From JAJFHI01 sp050633705 (lineage in GTDB: Bacteria > Pseudomonadota > Alphaproteobacteria > Rhizobiales > Hyphomicrobiaceae), in NCBI GenBank assembly GCA_050633705.1, contig JBOEGZ010000007.1:368006-432005 (forward strand): a stretch of DNA of 64,000 nt, in the 5' to 3' direction. A model generated the notes under the pieces. That model ran no database searches. It was not told the DNA's origin and was given only the letters and a program-made list of their open reading frames with translations. Position numbers and translations under genes: made by a program. Shown in pieces: positions 51,375 to 60,536 of this stretch. Each line of letters opens with the position of its first letter. The stretch's first letter is position 1.

Positions 51375-52775
51375 ATGAATATGCAACACCGAAAGGCGAA
51401 AGACGAGCCCGTGCTCACTGAAGTTCGTCCGCTGTCGGAGCATCAGCAGGCGAGCCGTTCGGATGAGCAAACACATCCGGCTTCCGGTGGTGGCATGTCG
51501 ACGGGGCTTTTTGTTCGCGTGTTGCGAGGTCTGGCAAAGGTCGTCCTGCCGCTGGTGATCCTGGCGTCAGCTTTCGCCGGCTACTCGTATCTCAAGGCAA
51601 CCAAACCGATAGCGCCAAAGCGCGCACAGGCGGAACGCGTTTACGCAGTCAAAGTGGTGACCGCGCAGGTTGCAAGCCACCAACCAACATTGACGCTTTA
51701 TGGTTCGACGGTTTCCGGACGCCAGGTTGATATTCGAGCACTGGTGTCTGGTCGCGTCGTGGCAACTGGAGATGATTTGCGCGAAGGCGGCGAGATCGCA
51801 AAGGGTGACATGCTGATTGAAATTGACCTCTTTGATTTCAAGGTGTCGATCAATGAGGCGAACGCCCAACTTGCTGAGGCCAAGGCGCGTAAGATTGAAC
51901 TTCAAGCGTCACTTAAGACCGAGCAGAGCTCAATAAAGTTTGCCAAGGAACAATTGAAGATTGCCAAACGCGATCTGGAACGAGCCAGGCCGTTGGTGAA
52001 GCGAGGGGCTTTAAGTAAACAAGCTCTTGAACAGCGCCAGAATATCGTTTCCCAACGCGAACAAGCCGTCACGGCGGTGGAAAATACTTTTGCTGTCTGG
52101 CAGGCTCGGATTGCGCAACAAGACGCGACCATTACGCGACTTGAGCAAACCGTGGCACTTGCCAATCGCCGTTTGACAGAGACGAAGCTTGTGGCACCGT
52201 TCAACGCGTATATCACAAATATCGCAACACAAACGGGACGCACAGTTACAGCCAATGATACAATTGCAACCTTGATCGATCGTGATTGGATTGAAGCCCG
52301 ATTTGTCCTCACCAATGAGCAGTATGGTCGCATCGTTTCTGCTGATGGCTCGCTCGTTGGTCGTCCGGTCAAAGTGAATTGGGTTCTTGGAGAGGCACGT
52401 TTCACATATGAAGCGGAAATCATACAGGTTGGTGCGCAGATCAGTTCGGCAACAGGAGGTGTTGAAGTTTTTGCGCGAATTCACAACTCTTCTAAACCCG
52501 CCCCGCTACGTCCAGGTGCTTTTGTCGAAGTGACTTTGCCAGATCGTAAATTCGACAATGTTGTAAAAATTCCGGCGGTTGCGCTCTACGACGGCGATAC
52601 TGTTTACACCGTCGTGCAGGATCGTTTGCAGCCGCGTGAGGTTGAGGTCGTCGGCGGCTCTGATGGAGATTTGTTGGTGCGTGGCGAACTTCGCACGGGT
52701 GCCAAGATTATTACGACCCGGTTATCGAAGCCAGGTCAAGGCGTTCGGGTTCAACTCTCGGAAACAAGCCCATGA
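51375..52775 (+). CDS. RND efflux periplasmic adaptor (membrane fusion protein)
   Basis: A 466-residue HlyD/AcrA-type adaptor. It has a cytoplasmic 50-residue head, a single membrane anchor (about residues 56-75, VVLPLVILASAFAGYSYL), a split lipoyl domain (SGRVVATGDDLREGGEIAKGDMLIEI and LVAPFNAYITNIATQTGRTV), an alpha-hairpin with strong coiled-coil character (about 160-260) and a beta-barrel. It overlaps the pump gene by 4 nt. The outer-membrane channel is not encoded nearby. Confidence 0.93.
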   Translation: MNMQHRKAKDEPVLTEVRPLSEHQQASRSDEQTHPASGGGMSTGLFVRVLRGLAKVVLPLVILASAFAGYSYLKATKPIAPKRAQAERVYAVKVVTAQVASHQPTLTLYGSTVSGRQVDIRALVSGRVVATGDDLREGGEIAKGDMLIEIDLFDFKVSINEANAQLAEAKARKIELQASLKTEQSSIKFAKEQLKIAKRDLERARPLVKRGALSKQALEQRQNIVSQREQAVTAVENTFAVWQARIAQQDATITRLEQTVALANRRLTETKLVAPFNAYITNIATQTGRTVTANDTIATLIDRDWIEARFVLTNEQYGRIVSADGSLVGRPVKVNWVLGEARFTYEAEIIQVGAQISSATGGVEVFARIHNSSKPAPLRPGAFVEVTLPDRKFDNVVKIPAVALYDGDTVYTVVQDRLQPREVEVVGGSDGDLLVRGELRTGAKIITTRLSKPGQGVRVQLSETSP

Positions 52776-55700
52776 CTCAGCGTCCGGTAATCGCGCGTCG
52801 GAGTAATGCGCCTCTGCCTCCGAGCTCAGGCGATCGTCGCGGTCTCATTGGCATCTTCGTGCGCCACGCCACTGCACCAAATTTGCTGATGGCAACAATG
52901 GTGCTGATTGGCCTGTTCAGCATCTTGAAGCTCAACCGGCAATTCTTTCCAAACATTGAAGTGCCAACAGTCACTGTCGCTGTTCCTTGGCCAGGTGCCA
53001 GTGCAGAAGACGTTGAAACGAATATCTTAGATGTTCTTGAGCCTGAGTTGCGGTTTCTCGACGATGTCGATGAGGTCATCTCAATTGCCAGCGAAGGCAC
53101 CGCAAACATCAGTATCTCGTTTGAACCGTCTGCGGATTTGCAAAAGGCACAAAGTGATATTGAGCAAGCGATCTCTCAGGTTACGACGTTGCCAGAAGAT
53201 TCAGAGCGTCCAATTGTGTCGCGACGTTCGATCTTTGACACCGTCGGCAAGATCGCGATTTACGGCCCCTTTAGTGAACAGGTTCTCAAGCGTTACGCCA
53301 AAGATATTCGTGATGGTTTGTTGAATGCCGGTATTGACCGCGTTGTTCTAACTGGCGCGCGTGAAGAAGAGATATGGGTTCGTGTCCGTGAGAACGATTT
53401 GCGCCGCCTTGGCCTGAGCATCGATACAATCGCTCAAACAATTCGCAACAACACACAAGATCTTCCTGCTGGACGCTTGGAGGGTGGCGTTGACGTACAA
53501 TTGCGCGCTAAGTCCGAACGCAAAACACCTGAAACGTTGGGTGAGATAGAAATTCGCTCAACGAGCGATGGCCAAAAGATTTTTCTGAAAGACATTGCCC
53601 GCATTGATACCCAGTTTGATCGCGATGGAAAAATCGGCCTGATTGCCAACAAACGCGCGATCGAACTTTCGGTGCAACGCTCGTTATCTGCCGATACGAT
53701 TCAGACGATGGCCAATATGCAGGCCTATGTTGATGAATTGCGCCCAACTCTACCGCCGACGTTGAATGTTGAAGTGTATGATGTGCGTGGCAAGTTCGTC
53801 GCTCAGCGTCTTGGTATTTTGGTTGAGAACGGTCTTCAGGGGCTTGTTCTCGTGTTGGCGATGTTATTTGTGTTTCTCAATGCGCGGATCGCGTTCTGGG
53901 TCGCAGCTGGCATTCCTATTGCCTTGCTGGCGGCGCTGGGTGTGATGTTTATCACCGGCCAGACCATCAACATGATCTCGATGTTCGCCTTGATTATGAT
54001 GCTTGGTATTATCGTTGACGACGCCATTGTTGTTGGTGAACAAACGGCGACATTGGAGGAGCAAGGTTTATCGGGCGCCGAAGCAGCAGAAACAGGCGCA
54101 CGCAAAATGTTGGCGCCAGTTACGGCGGCCTCGATCACCACCATGGCAGCGTTTATGCCGATCTTTTTCATTGGCGATCGTATCGGCGATATCATGATTG
54201 CCATACCGCTCGTGGTGTTGGCTGTGTTGCTTGCCAGTTTGATAGAGTGTTTTCTTATTCTGCCAGGACATTTGCGCCATAGTGGCGGTGGGCGCCAACC
54301 AAGTCGAATTCGGCGAGCGTTTGACAAGGGCTTCAATGCATTTCGCGATGGTCCGTTCAGTCGCATCGTAACGCTGAGCTATCACTGGCGATACACGACA
54401 TTTGCTGTGTTGATGGCAGGACTGGTGTTGTCGATTGGATTGATTGCGGGTGGACGTGTCGGGTTTGTATTCTTTCCTTCGCCAGAATCAGAAAACCTGA
54501 CGGCATCAATGATTTTCGGTGCCGGTACGCCGCGTGAAGAACAAAAGAAAGCCGTAGCCCTGGTCGAGCGCTCGTTGTTTGAAGCTGAGAGCCGTTTGTT
54601 ATCTGGTGCCCAGGCCAAGGGCGCCGCGGTTGGTCGTCAGCCAATCACCCAGCCAGACGAGGACGCGCGTTTGGTGCAAGCTACATTCGGAATTCTTGGA
54701 AAAGCCAGCCGGGCGCAAGGTGATAATCTTGCTCAAATCGATGTGCAGTTGGTGCCCAGTGAACAGCGCAGTATTCCAACCAAGAAAATTATCAAAGCCT
54801 GGCGCCAGGCTTTGCCAAAAATTCCAAGTTTGGAGCGGATTGCAATCACGCAACGGCGCGGTGGTCCTCCCGGTCGCGATGTTGATGTCCGTTTACAAGA
54901 AGCGCCCATTGAAACTTTAAAAGAAGCGGCGGAAGAATTAAAAGTCGCACTAACAGGTTTTCCAGGTGTGAGCGCAATTGATGACGACCTGCCTTATGGA
55001 AAGCAAGAATATGTCTTTGAGCTGACACCGAAAGGTACAGCCCTTGGCTTCACCGGAAATATGGTTGGTCAGCAAGTTCGCAATGCCTTTGAGGGCGCGA
55101 TTGCGCGCCGCTTTGCCCGCGGTGAAGAGGAAATAACGATACGGGTGAAACGGCCGCAGGACGTAGCGGGGCGTGGCGATCTTGAGCGGCTGTATCTTGT
55201 CACGCCGAATGGTGACCGTGTGCCGTTGTCTGAAGTCGTAACGCTTAAGGAGCGTCGCAGTTTTTCTATTGTCCAGCGTAGAGACGGTGTCAGAGCCGTT
55301 TCAGTGACTGGAAATATCGATACGGAAGTCACCAAGTCAGAGCAAGTTTTGGAGCGGTTGGCCAAAGAGGTAATGCCAGGTATCGTTTCCAAGTACGGTG
55401 TCACCTATTCGTTTAAAGGTCGTGCGGAAGAGCGTGCAGAATCTTTCAAGGATTTAAAATCAGGCGCCATTCTGGCCCTGGGCCTCATCTACATCACTTT
55501 GGGTTGGGTATTTGGAAGCTACTGGAAACCATTGTCTGTGATGGCGGTTATCCCGTTTGGATTTCTTGGCGCAGTTCTTGGACATTGGGTCACAGGGTAT
55601 CCCTTCACAATCATCTCAATGATTGGTCTGCTTGGCTTGTCTGGAATTCTCGTCAACGATTCCATTGTTCTGGTCAGCCGAATACGTGAGCGCTTGCAAG

Positions 55701-56008
55701 CAGGCGATACATTAGAGGAAGCAACGATTGGCGGCTCACGAGATCGTTTACGCGCGGTATTGCTCACATCTCTAACCACGATTGGTGGGTTAACACCTTT
55801 GCTTTTTGAAACCAGTCGTCAGGCACAATTCTTGATACCGATGGCGGTGACAATCGTATTTGGGCTCGCGGCAGCGACCGTTCTTGTCCTTGTTCTTGTG
55901 CCATCGCTTATTGGCATCGGAAATGACTTTGGGCGCTTCTTTGGCGGTATATTCCGGTGGGTTTATCCACCGTCACGCCAGGAGCCGCCTGCGACACCAG
56001 CCGAATAG
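52772..56008 (+). CDS. RND-family efflux pump, inner-membrane transporter
   Basis: A 1078-residue HAE-1-type pump with twelve TM helices and two large periplasmic loops. The proton-relay pair of Asp is in MLGIIVDDAIVVGEQ (TM4). In TM10 the expected relay Lys of AcrB is replaced by Asn in GILVNDSIVLVSRI, a variant common in CusA-unrelated RND groups. The porter domain shows NIEVPTVTVAVPWPGASAEDVE near the N-terminus and repeats in the second half. Substrate (drugs, solvents, bile-like compounds) cannot be told from sequence. Confidence 0.94.
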   Translation: MTQRPVIARRSNAPLPPSSGDRRGLIGIFVRHATAPNLLMATMVLIGLFSILKLNRQFFPNIEVPTVTVAVPWPGASAEDVETNILDVLEPELRFLDDVDEVISIASEGTANISISFEPSADLQKAQSDIEQAISQVTTLPEDSERPIVSRRSIFDTVGKIAIYGPFSEQVLKRYAKDIRDGLLNAGIDRVVLTGAREEEIWVRVRENDLRRLGLSIDTIAQTIRNNTQDLPAGRLEGGVDVQLRAKSERKTPETLGEIEIRSTSDGQKIFLKDIARIDTQFDRDGKIGLIANKRAIELSVQRSLSADTIQTMANMQAYVDELRPTLPPTLNVEVYDVRGKFVAQRLGILVENGLQGLVLVLAMLFVFLNARIAFWVAAGIPIALLAALGVMFITGQTINMISMFALIMMLGIIVDDAIVVGEQTATLEEQGLSGAEAAETGARKMLAPVTAASITTMAAFMPIFFIGDRIGDIMIAIPLVVLAVLLASLIECFLILPGHLRHSGGGRQPSRIRRAFDKGFNAFRDGPFSRIVTLSYHWRYTTFAVLMAGLVLSIGLIAGGRVGFVFFPSPESENLTASMIFGAGTPREEQKKAVALVERSLFEAESRLLSGAQAKGAAVGRQPITQPDEDARLVQATFGILGKASRAQGDNLAQIDVQLVPSEQRSIPTKKIIKAWRQALPKIPSLERIAITQRRGGPPGRDVDVRLQEAPIETLKEAAEELKVALTGFPGVSAIDDDLPYGKQEYVFELTPKGTALGFTGNMVGQQVRNAFEGAIARRFARGEEEITIRVKRPQDVAGRGDLERLYLVTPNGDRVPLSEVVTLKERRSFSIVQRRDGVRAVSVTGNIDTEVTKSEQVLERLAKEVMPGIVSKYGVTYSFKGRAEERAESFKDLKSGAILALGLIYITLGWVFGSYWKPLSVMAVIPFGFLGAVLGHWVTGYPFTIISMIGLLGLSGILVNDSIVLVSRIRERLQAGDTLEEATIGGSRDRLRAVLLTSLTTIGGLTPLLFETSRQAQFLIPMAVTIVFGLAAATVLVLVLVPSLIGIGNDFGRFFGGIFRWVYPPSRQEPPATPAE

Positions 56009-56030
56009 GTTTCGCGCTGTCAGTTTGTGT

Positions 56031-56807
56031 TTACGGTGTTAGAAACCGCACGTACGTTTCATCAACCGTGCTTTGTAGCAGAGACTTGTAGGTGTCAAAG
56101 CCGTTGTCGCCTTGAGACAAACGTCCAAACTTCATGGACGTGTCGTGTGGCATCGGCACAAAAACAATTGGCGTGGACACGGGTGTTAATTGTGCGCCGC
56201 GGCCTGCTTGTAGTGTTGTTAAAATTCCATGCATTTCGCCTGTTATTGTTGGGCGTGCAACGACGATGAGCCGGTATTGGCCATGACGGTTTGTGACAAG
56301 GTAGATGTGACCAGACTGGTGCGGGATTGAGACTTGACCCCATTGTGTGAAATCAGAGTCGATGCGGTCAGCTTCGCGAAACGCGAGACACGAGTCTTCG
56401 CCGTTCCAAGATATTTCTGTTCGGTATGCATAAAGTGCGTCGGCATCTCCAAATGACGGACGCAACGTTAGATAATCTCCTTCGATCCATTTGACCGCAG
56501 GACGGGCGTAACAACCAAGACCTTCTGGAGCCAAGCCATTTACCACGTTCGCCTGATCGTTGGACTCGGCGTTTGGAGGCGGGGATGAGCGCAATGCAAT
56601 ACCAAGTGCTTCTTCAAGGCGAACGGTTGTCGTCAAAGTGAACGGGCGCTTGCCAGATAGCGCTTTTTCCAGCGTCGACAGACTTATCTTGGCATCAACA
56701 GCCAATTGTTGGCGTGTGATGCGCCGCCGCGCCAGTTCCTCGCGAACACGTTGAGATACGCCGAAGCTTTCCGTCTCCGATAGTCGTGATTCCGTTTGAG
56801 TCGACAT
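56031..56807 (-). CDS. XRE-family helix-turn-helix regulator with unrecognised C-terminal domain
   Basis: A 258-residue DNA-binding protein. Residues about 18-75 form an XRE/Cro HTH (RVREELARRRITRQQLAVDAKISLSTLEKALSGKR). The remaining about 170 residues (EGDYLTLRPSFGDADALYAYRTEISW, GHIYLVTNRHGQYRLIVVARP) make a beta-rich domain that I do not recognise beyond its being coupled to HTH heads in related alphaproteobacteria. It is divergent from the VIT/vWA gene and a candidate regulator of it. An imperfect dyad (GCGGACTT ... AAATCCGC, 56885-56908) lies in the shared 238-nt gap. Confidence 0.85.
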   Translation of the reverse strand: MSTQTESRLSETESFGVSQRVREELARRRITRQQLAVDAKISLSTLEKALSGKRPFTLTTTVRLEEALGIALRSSPPPNAESNDQANVVNGLAPEGLGCYARPAVKWIEGDYLTLRPSFGDADALYAYRTEISWNGEDSCLAFREADRIDSDFTQWGQVSIPHQSGHIYLVTNRHGQYRLIVVARPTITGEMHGILTTLQAGRGAQLTPVSTPIVFVPMPHDTSMKFGRLSQGDNGFDTYKSLLQSTVDETYVRFLTP

Positions 56808-57045
56808 GAATTCTCCCCCGTGTCGTCGCTTGGTGGTTTAGGTCGATCCGAATTTGCTTCCAAGACGGGTCGGAACTTTTAAGTGCGGACTTACCCGTAC
56901 AAATCCGCCCACGAGATGGCAAGGCGCTCAGATTGTGCCGGTTTGATCCGGAAATTGATCATGATTGACGCTCGAATTCGCTGGAAAATCAAACGAAAAC
57001 AATACCTACCGGCGTGAAGAAAGTTTTGCCGGCAAATAACAAGGG

Positions 57046-59538
57046 ATGTCCATCATGACCTGTGCGAATTCATTTGTTCATTTATCCGTTGCCGACAAAT
57101 CGTATGAAACGGCGACCGGCCGTCGACTTTCCGTGCCCAAAGCCTCTTTCCTCCAGGGCGCTATGGCAGTGCTCGCGGTTGTCGTGAGCATTATGGTGCT
57201 TGCGGCCGTTCTGTTCGTTAACGCGCGCGCCGTTCGGGCAGAAACCAACACTGCACCGGCAAACATTGGAGGCGGTGTCACCAAACCAAACGATGCGAAA
57301 TCCGGTACACTATTGCTGCGAACCGATGAGCCCGGGCGGTATGTCGAAGCGCCGCGGCTTGGAACGGACTATGATATTTCCGTCAATGGTCCGTTGTCGA
57401 GAACAATCCTGACTCAACGCTTCGTCAATCCAACCGATGGTTGGGTTGAAGCTGTCTATGTCTTCCCACTGCCGGAAACCGCAGCCGTTGATACATTACG
57501 AATGGTGGTCGGCAAACGAGTGATTGTTGGCGAAGTCAAGGAACGCCAAGAAGCACGTGTCATATATGAGCGCGCCAAAGCCAACGGACAGAAAGCGGCC
57601 CTGATTGAACAGCAGCGTCCGAATATTTTTACACACAACGTTGCGAATATTGGACCAGGTGAAAGCATTGTTCTACAACTTGAATACCAACAAAATATTC
57701 GCCGCTCTGGCGACAAATTTTCGTTGCGCGTGCCATTGGTTGTTGCACCGAGGTTCAATCCCAAGCCAATTGTCCAAGTCGTTGACTTTGACGCAAATGG
57801 GCAAGGTTGGGCTGAGGTGAGTGATCCGGTGCCTGATCGAGATAAGATCACAGCACCTGTTTTGGATCCACGCAAAAATCCACCGGTTAATCCCGTGACG
57901 TTGAAAGTATCTTTGAATGCGGGATTTCAACTGCATGACGTTGTAAGCCATCATCATAAAATCAAGCTTGATATCGACCAACACAATCCGACCTCGGCGA
58001 CGCTTAAGCTTGACGCTGGCGCGGTGCCAGCAAGCCGCGATTTCGAATTAACCTGGCAAGGCAAGGCTGCGCGAACACCGAGTGTCGGGCTATTTCATGA
58101 AGTTGTAGAAGGAGACAACTATGTCTTCGCGTTTGTCACGCCACCTAAATTGGAAACAACTCAACTGCCTTCGCGGTCGGCGCGTGATGTAACCTTCGTT
58201 ATCGATACTTCTGGGTCGATGGGTGGGCAATCAATTGTGCAGGCGCGCAAAGGTTTGCTGTTCGCGTTAGCGCGACTGAAACCCGAAGATCGCTTCAACA
58301 TCATTCGATTCAGTTCTGATTTCACCGCAATGAACCAAGGTCTCTTGCCAGCCAACGCGGCAAATATCGTGAAGGCGAAAAGGTATGTCGACGGCTTGGA
58401 AGCCAGTGGCGGCACAATGATGGTCCCCCCTTTGCAGGCGGCTTTAGCCGAACAGGTCGCAGCAGACAGTGTTCCAGGCAACAATAATGGGTCTGGAGAA
58501 CGCTTGCGCCAGGTTGTCTTTTTGACTGATGGTGCGATCGGAAACGAGCGACAGTTGTTTCATACGATCGAATCTCAACGCGGACGTAGTCGCGTGTTTA
58601 TGGTCGGAATTGGTTCTGCTCCAAACTCATTCCTGATGAACCGGGCAGCTGAAATCGGGCAAGGAACATTCACTCATATTGGTTCCGAGCGCCAGGTCGA
58701 AACACGCATGCTGGAGCTTTTCGAGAAACTCGAAATGCCCGCAGTTACAAATCTTGCAGCGAAGTTTGAAGGTGGAAATGCAGAGGTGACCCCGGGTGTT
58801 TTACCAGATCTCTATTATAAGGAGCCGCTGGTTTTTGCTGCAAAACTCAAAGCTCAGTCTGGCAAGCTTGGTATCACCGGAATGATCGGTCCCAATCCGT
58901 GGACCGTAACTTTGGATATTGAAAAAGCAGTTGAGGCCAATGGGGTGGCAAAATTTTGGGCGCGCCGTAAAATCGCCGATTTGGAGGTTGGGTCGATACT
59001 ACGACCGAATACGAAAAGTCAGGTCGACCAGGATATTCTCAGTCTTGCCCTTCAGCATCATCTTGTTAGTCGGCTAACGAGTTTGGTTGCTGTCGAAAAG
59101 ACGACCTCGCGTTCGCCTGAGCAACAATTGACCCGCGCCGATGTGCCCCTGAATCTGCCTGAAGGTTGGGATTTTGATAAGGTATTTGGTGGCGAAGGCC
59201 AATCACAACAACGTGCCGACACAGGTGCTGCGGAGCAGCGCGATGAGGCGCCCTTGTCACTGCTACAGCGCCAGGGTTCGTTATCAAAAAATCACAACGC
59301 CCAGGCAAAGTTGGCGAAAGCAATTTTCAAGGATCATCGTTTTTCGAAAGTGGCGCAGGCAGGCGCACCGAGAAATATTGCAGCCCGTCACAAGCTCACA
59401 GCGACAGGTGTTGCCTTGCCTCAGACCGCGACTGATGCGCAGCTGAAAATATTATTTGGCCTGTTCGCGCTGTTGCTTTCGTCAATCATACTGTTTCGCC
59501 CATGGATATTCTCAGTTTTACGCGGAGAATGGACGTGA
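57046..59538 (+). CDS. VIT/vWA-domain surface protein with C-terminal sortase signal (marine proteobacterial sortase target)
   Basis: An 830-residue membrane/exported protein. A long N-terminal hydrophobic stretch (residues about 37-60) acts as signal or anchor. A vault inter-alpha-trypsin (VIT) domain follows (about 88-215; SVNGPLSRTILTQRFVNPTDGWVEAVYVFPLP), then a vWA domain with an intact MIDAS start VIDTSGSMGG (about 384-393) and ILTDGAIGN-like VFLTDGAIGN. The C-terminus has an LPQTA motif (791-795), a TM helix and basic residues, a sorting signal. It is coupled to the sortase gene. The vWA MIDAS suggests metal-dependent adhesion. Confidence 0.92.
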   Translation: MSIMTCANSFVHLSVADKSYETATGRRLSVPKASFLQGAMAVLAVVVSIMVLAAVLFVNARAVRAETNTAPANIGGGVTKPNDAKSGTLLLRTDEPGRYVEAPRLGTDYDISVNGPLSRTILTQRFVNPTDGWVEAVYVFPLPETAAVDTLRMVVGKRVIVGEVKERQEARVIYERAKANGQKAALIEQQRPNIFTHNVANIGPGESIVLQLEYQQNIRRSGDKFSLRVPLVVAPRFNPKPIVQVVDFDANGQGWAEVSDPVPDRDKITAPVLDPRKNPPVNPVTLKVSLNAGFQLHDVVSHHHKIKLDIDQHNPTSATLKLDAGAVPASRDFELTWQGKAARTPSVGLFHEVVEGDNYVFAFVTPPKLETTQLPSRSARDVTFVIDTSGSMGGQSIVQARKGLLFALARLKPEDRFNIIRFSSDFTAMNQGLLPANAANIVKAKRYVDGLEASGGTMMVPPLQAALAEQVAADSVPGNNNGSGERLRQVVFLTDGAIGNERQLFHTIESQRGRSRVFMVGIGSAPNSFLMNRAAEIGQGTFTHIGSERQVETRMLELFEKLEMPAVTNLAAKFEGGNAEVTPGVLPDLYYKEPLVFAAKLKAQSGKLGITGMIGPNPWTVTLDIEKAVEANGVAKFWARRKIADLEVGSILRPNTKSQVDQDILSLALQHHLVSRLTSLVAVEKTTSRSPEQQLTRADVPLNLPEGWDFDKVFGGEGQSQQRADTGAAEQRDEAPLSLLQRQGSLSKNHNAQAKLAKAIFKDHRFSKVAQAGAPRNIAARHKLTATGVALPQTATDAQLKILFGLFALLLSSIILFRPWIFSVLRGEWT

Positions 59539-60206
59539 GGGCGTCAGTACAACAGTTTCGGCGAACATTTGTCCCCCCGAATTGTTCGTCGACAACGAAG
59601 TTGGTCGCATTGAACAGGCCAACTTCAATGCCACAGCTGCGTTCCCCCGCAGCTGTGGTCGCTATAATTCTAGCTGGCTTCGGACTCTATTTATTTTCGC
59701 AAGGGATCTATATTCATGCCAAAGCTGTTGTTGCGCAGGTTTTGCTGCGACAGGCCTTTGTTCAAACGATCGCAACCGGGAAACCAGTCAAGCCTTGGGC
59801 GTGGGCTGATACATGGCCAGTGGCGAAAATTGATGTGCCAAGGCTTGGGGCACAAACAATCGTGTTGGCTGGAGCAAGCGGCCAAGCGCTCGCATTTGGT
59901 CCAGGGCATGTTTCAAACACAAAGCTTCCTGGTCAATCCGGTACGGCAATATTCGCGGCTCACAGAGATACACATTTTCAGTTTCTTGGAGAGCTGAAGA
60001 TTGGTGACGAAATCCAGGTCACGCGCAATGATGGTCAGGAATTTAGTTATCGTGTGTTTGATATGAAAGTGACCCACTGGGATCATAACGGGATAGATGT
60101 GAATTCGGCTGGCAAGACACTGGTTTTGGCCACTTGCTGGCCATTAAATTCCCAAGTACCTGGTGATCAGAGATATCTCGTTTATGCCGATTTGGATGAA
60201 AACTGA
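59535..60206 (+). CDS. Sortase, marine proteobacterial type
   Basis: A 223-residue sortase (C60-like). The GTG at 59535 is preferred: GGAG ends 7 nt upstream and its TG overlaps the stop of the VIT/vWA gene. A membrane anchor (AAVVAIILAGFGLYLFSQGIY) precedes the catalytic core. The triad is His143 in FAAHRDTHF, Cys201 in LVLATCWPL (TLxTC) and Arg213 in DQRYLVYADL. It should cut its neighbour's LPQTA motif. Whether the Gram-negative enzyme transfers to peptidoglycan, lipid or another acceptor is not known from sequence. Confidence 0.93.
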   Translation: MRASVQQFRRTFVPPNCSSTTKLVALNRPTSMPQLRSPAAVVAIILAGFGLYLFSQGIYIHAKAVVAQVLLRQAFVQTIATGKPVKPWAWADTWPVAKIDVPRLGAQTIVLAGASGQALAFGPGHVSNTKLPGQSGTAIFAAHRDTHFQFLGELKIGDEIQVTRNDGQEFSYRVFDMKVTHWDHNGIDVNSAGKTLVLATCWPLNSQVPGDQRYLVYADLDEN

Positions 60207-60388
60207 GTAATGTTTTGGGGAAAAATAAAACAAACTTTAAATGCGAATCATTCATTCGAATATTGATTTTTTTGAAAATTGAGCTGTTTGGACAATTAAA
60301 GTATCTTTGGAGTTAGAAAAATAATCGATTCAAAAAAAACTCTTTAATTATTGAGTTTCGCCCAAAACACCACTAAATCCATGAAATA

Positions 60389-60406
60389 TATGTAAAATTT
60401 TACATA
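60389..60406. promoter_or_regulatory. 18-bp perfect AT-rich palindrome
   Basis: TATGTAAAATTTTACATA is a perfect dyad 131 nt before the giant gene. It could be an operator of a dimeric regulator; its family is unknown. Confidence 0.5.
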
Positions 60407-60479
60407 AAAGGGATTTTGAGATGTAATTCTAATTTAAATTTGTCCAAAAATGATGCTGCATAATAATAATTTAGAAAGC

Positions 60480-60527
60480 CCTGCAAATAGAAAATGAACA
60501 CGTCGTTTCATTTTTCTTAATTGCAGG
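60480..60527 (+). promoter_or_regulatory. Hairpin whose 3' arm contains the giant gene's Shine-Dalgarno
   Basis: CCTGCAA (60480-60486) pairs with TTGCAGG (60521-60527); inner helices GAAAA/TTTTC and TGAA/TTCA continue with two small bulges and an 8-nt loop (60499-60506). The AGG of the Shine-Dalgarno AGGA (60525-60528) is in the outer helix, and the ATG is 9 nt beyond. Confidence 0.6.
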
Positions 60528-60536
60528 ACCAACTCG

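Larger units (their letters stand above)
60207..60536. other. AT-rich leader region of the giant gene, 330 nt
   Basis: It holds a small AAACTC/GAGTTT hairpin (60337-60358), an 18-bp perfect AT palindrome (60389-60406) and a long hairpin over the ribosome-binding site (60480-60527). It is clearly more AT-rich than its neighbours. No coding frame is seen. Confidence 0.65.
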
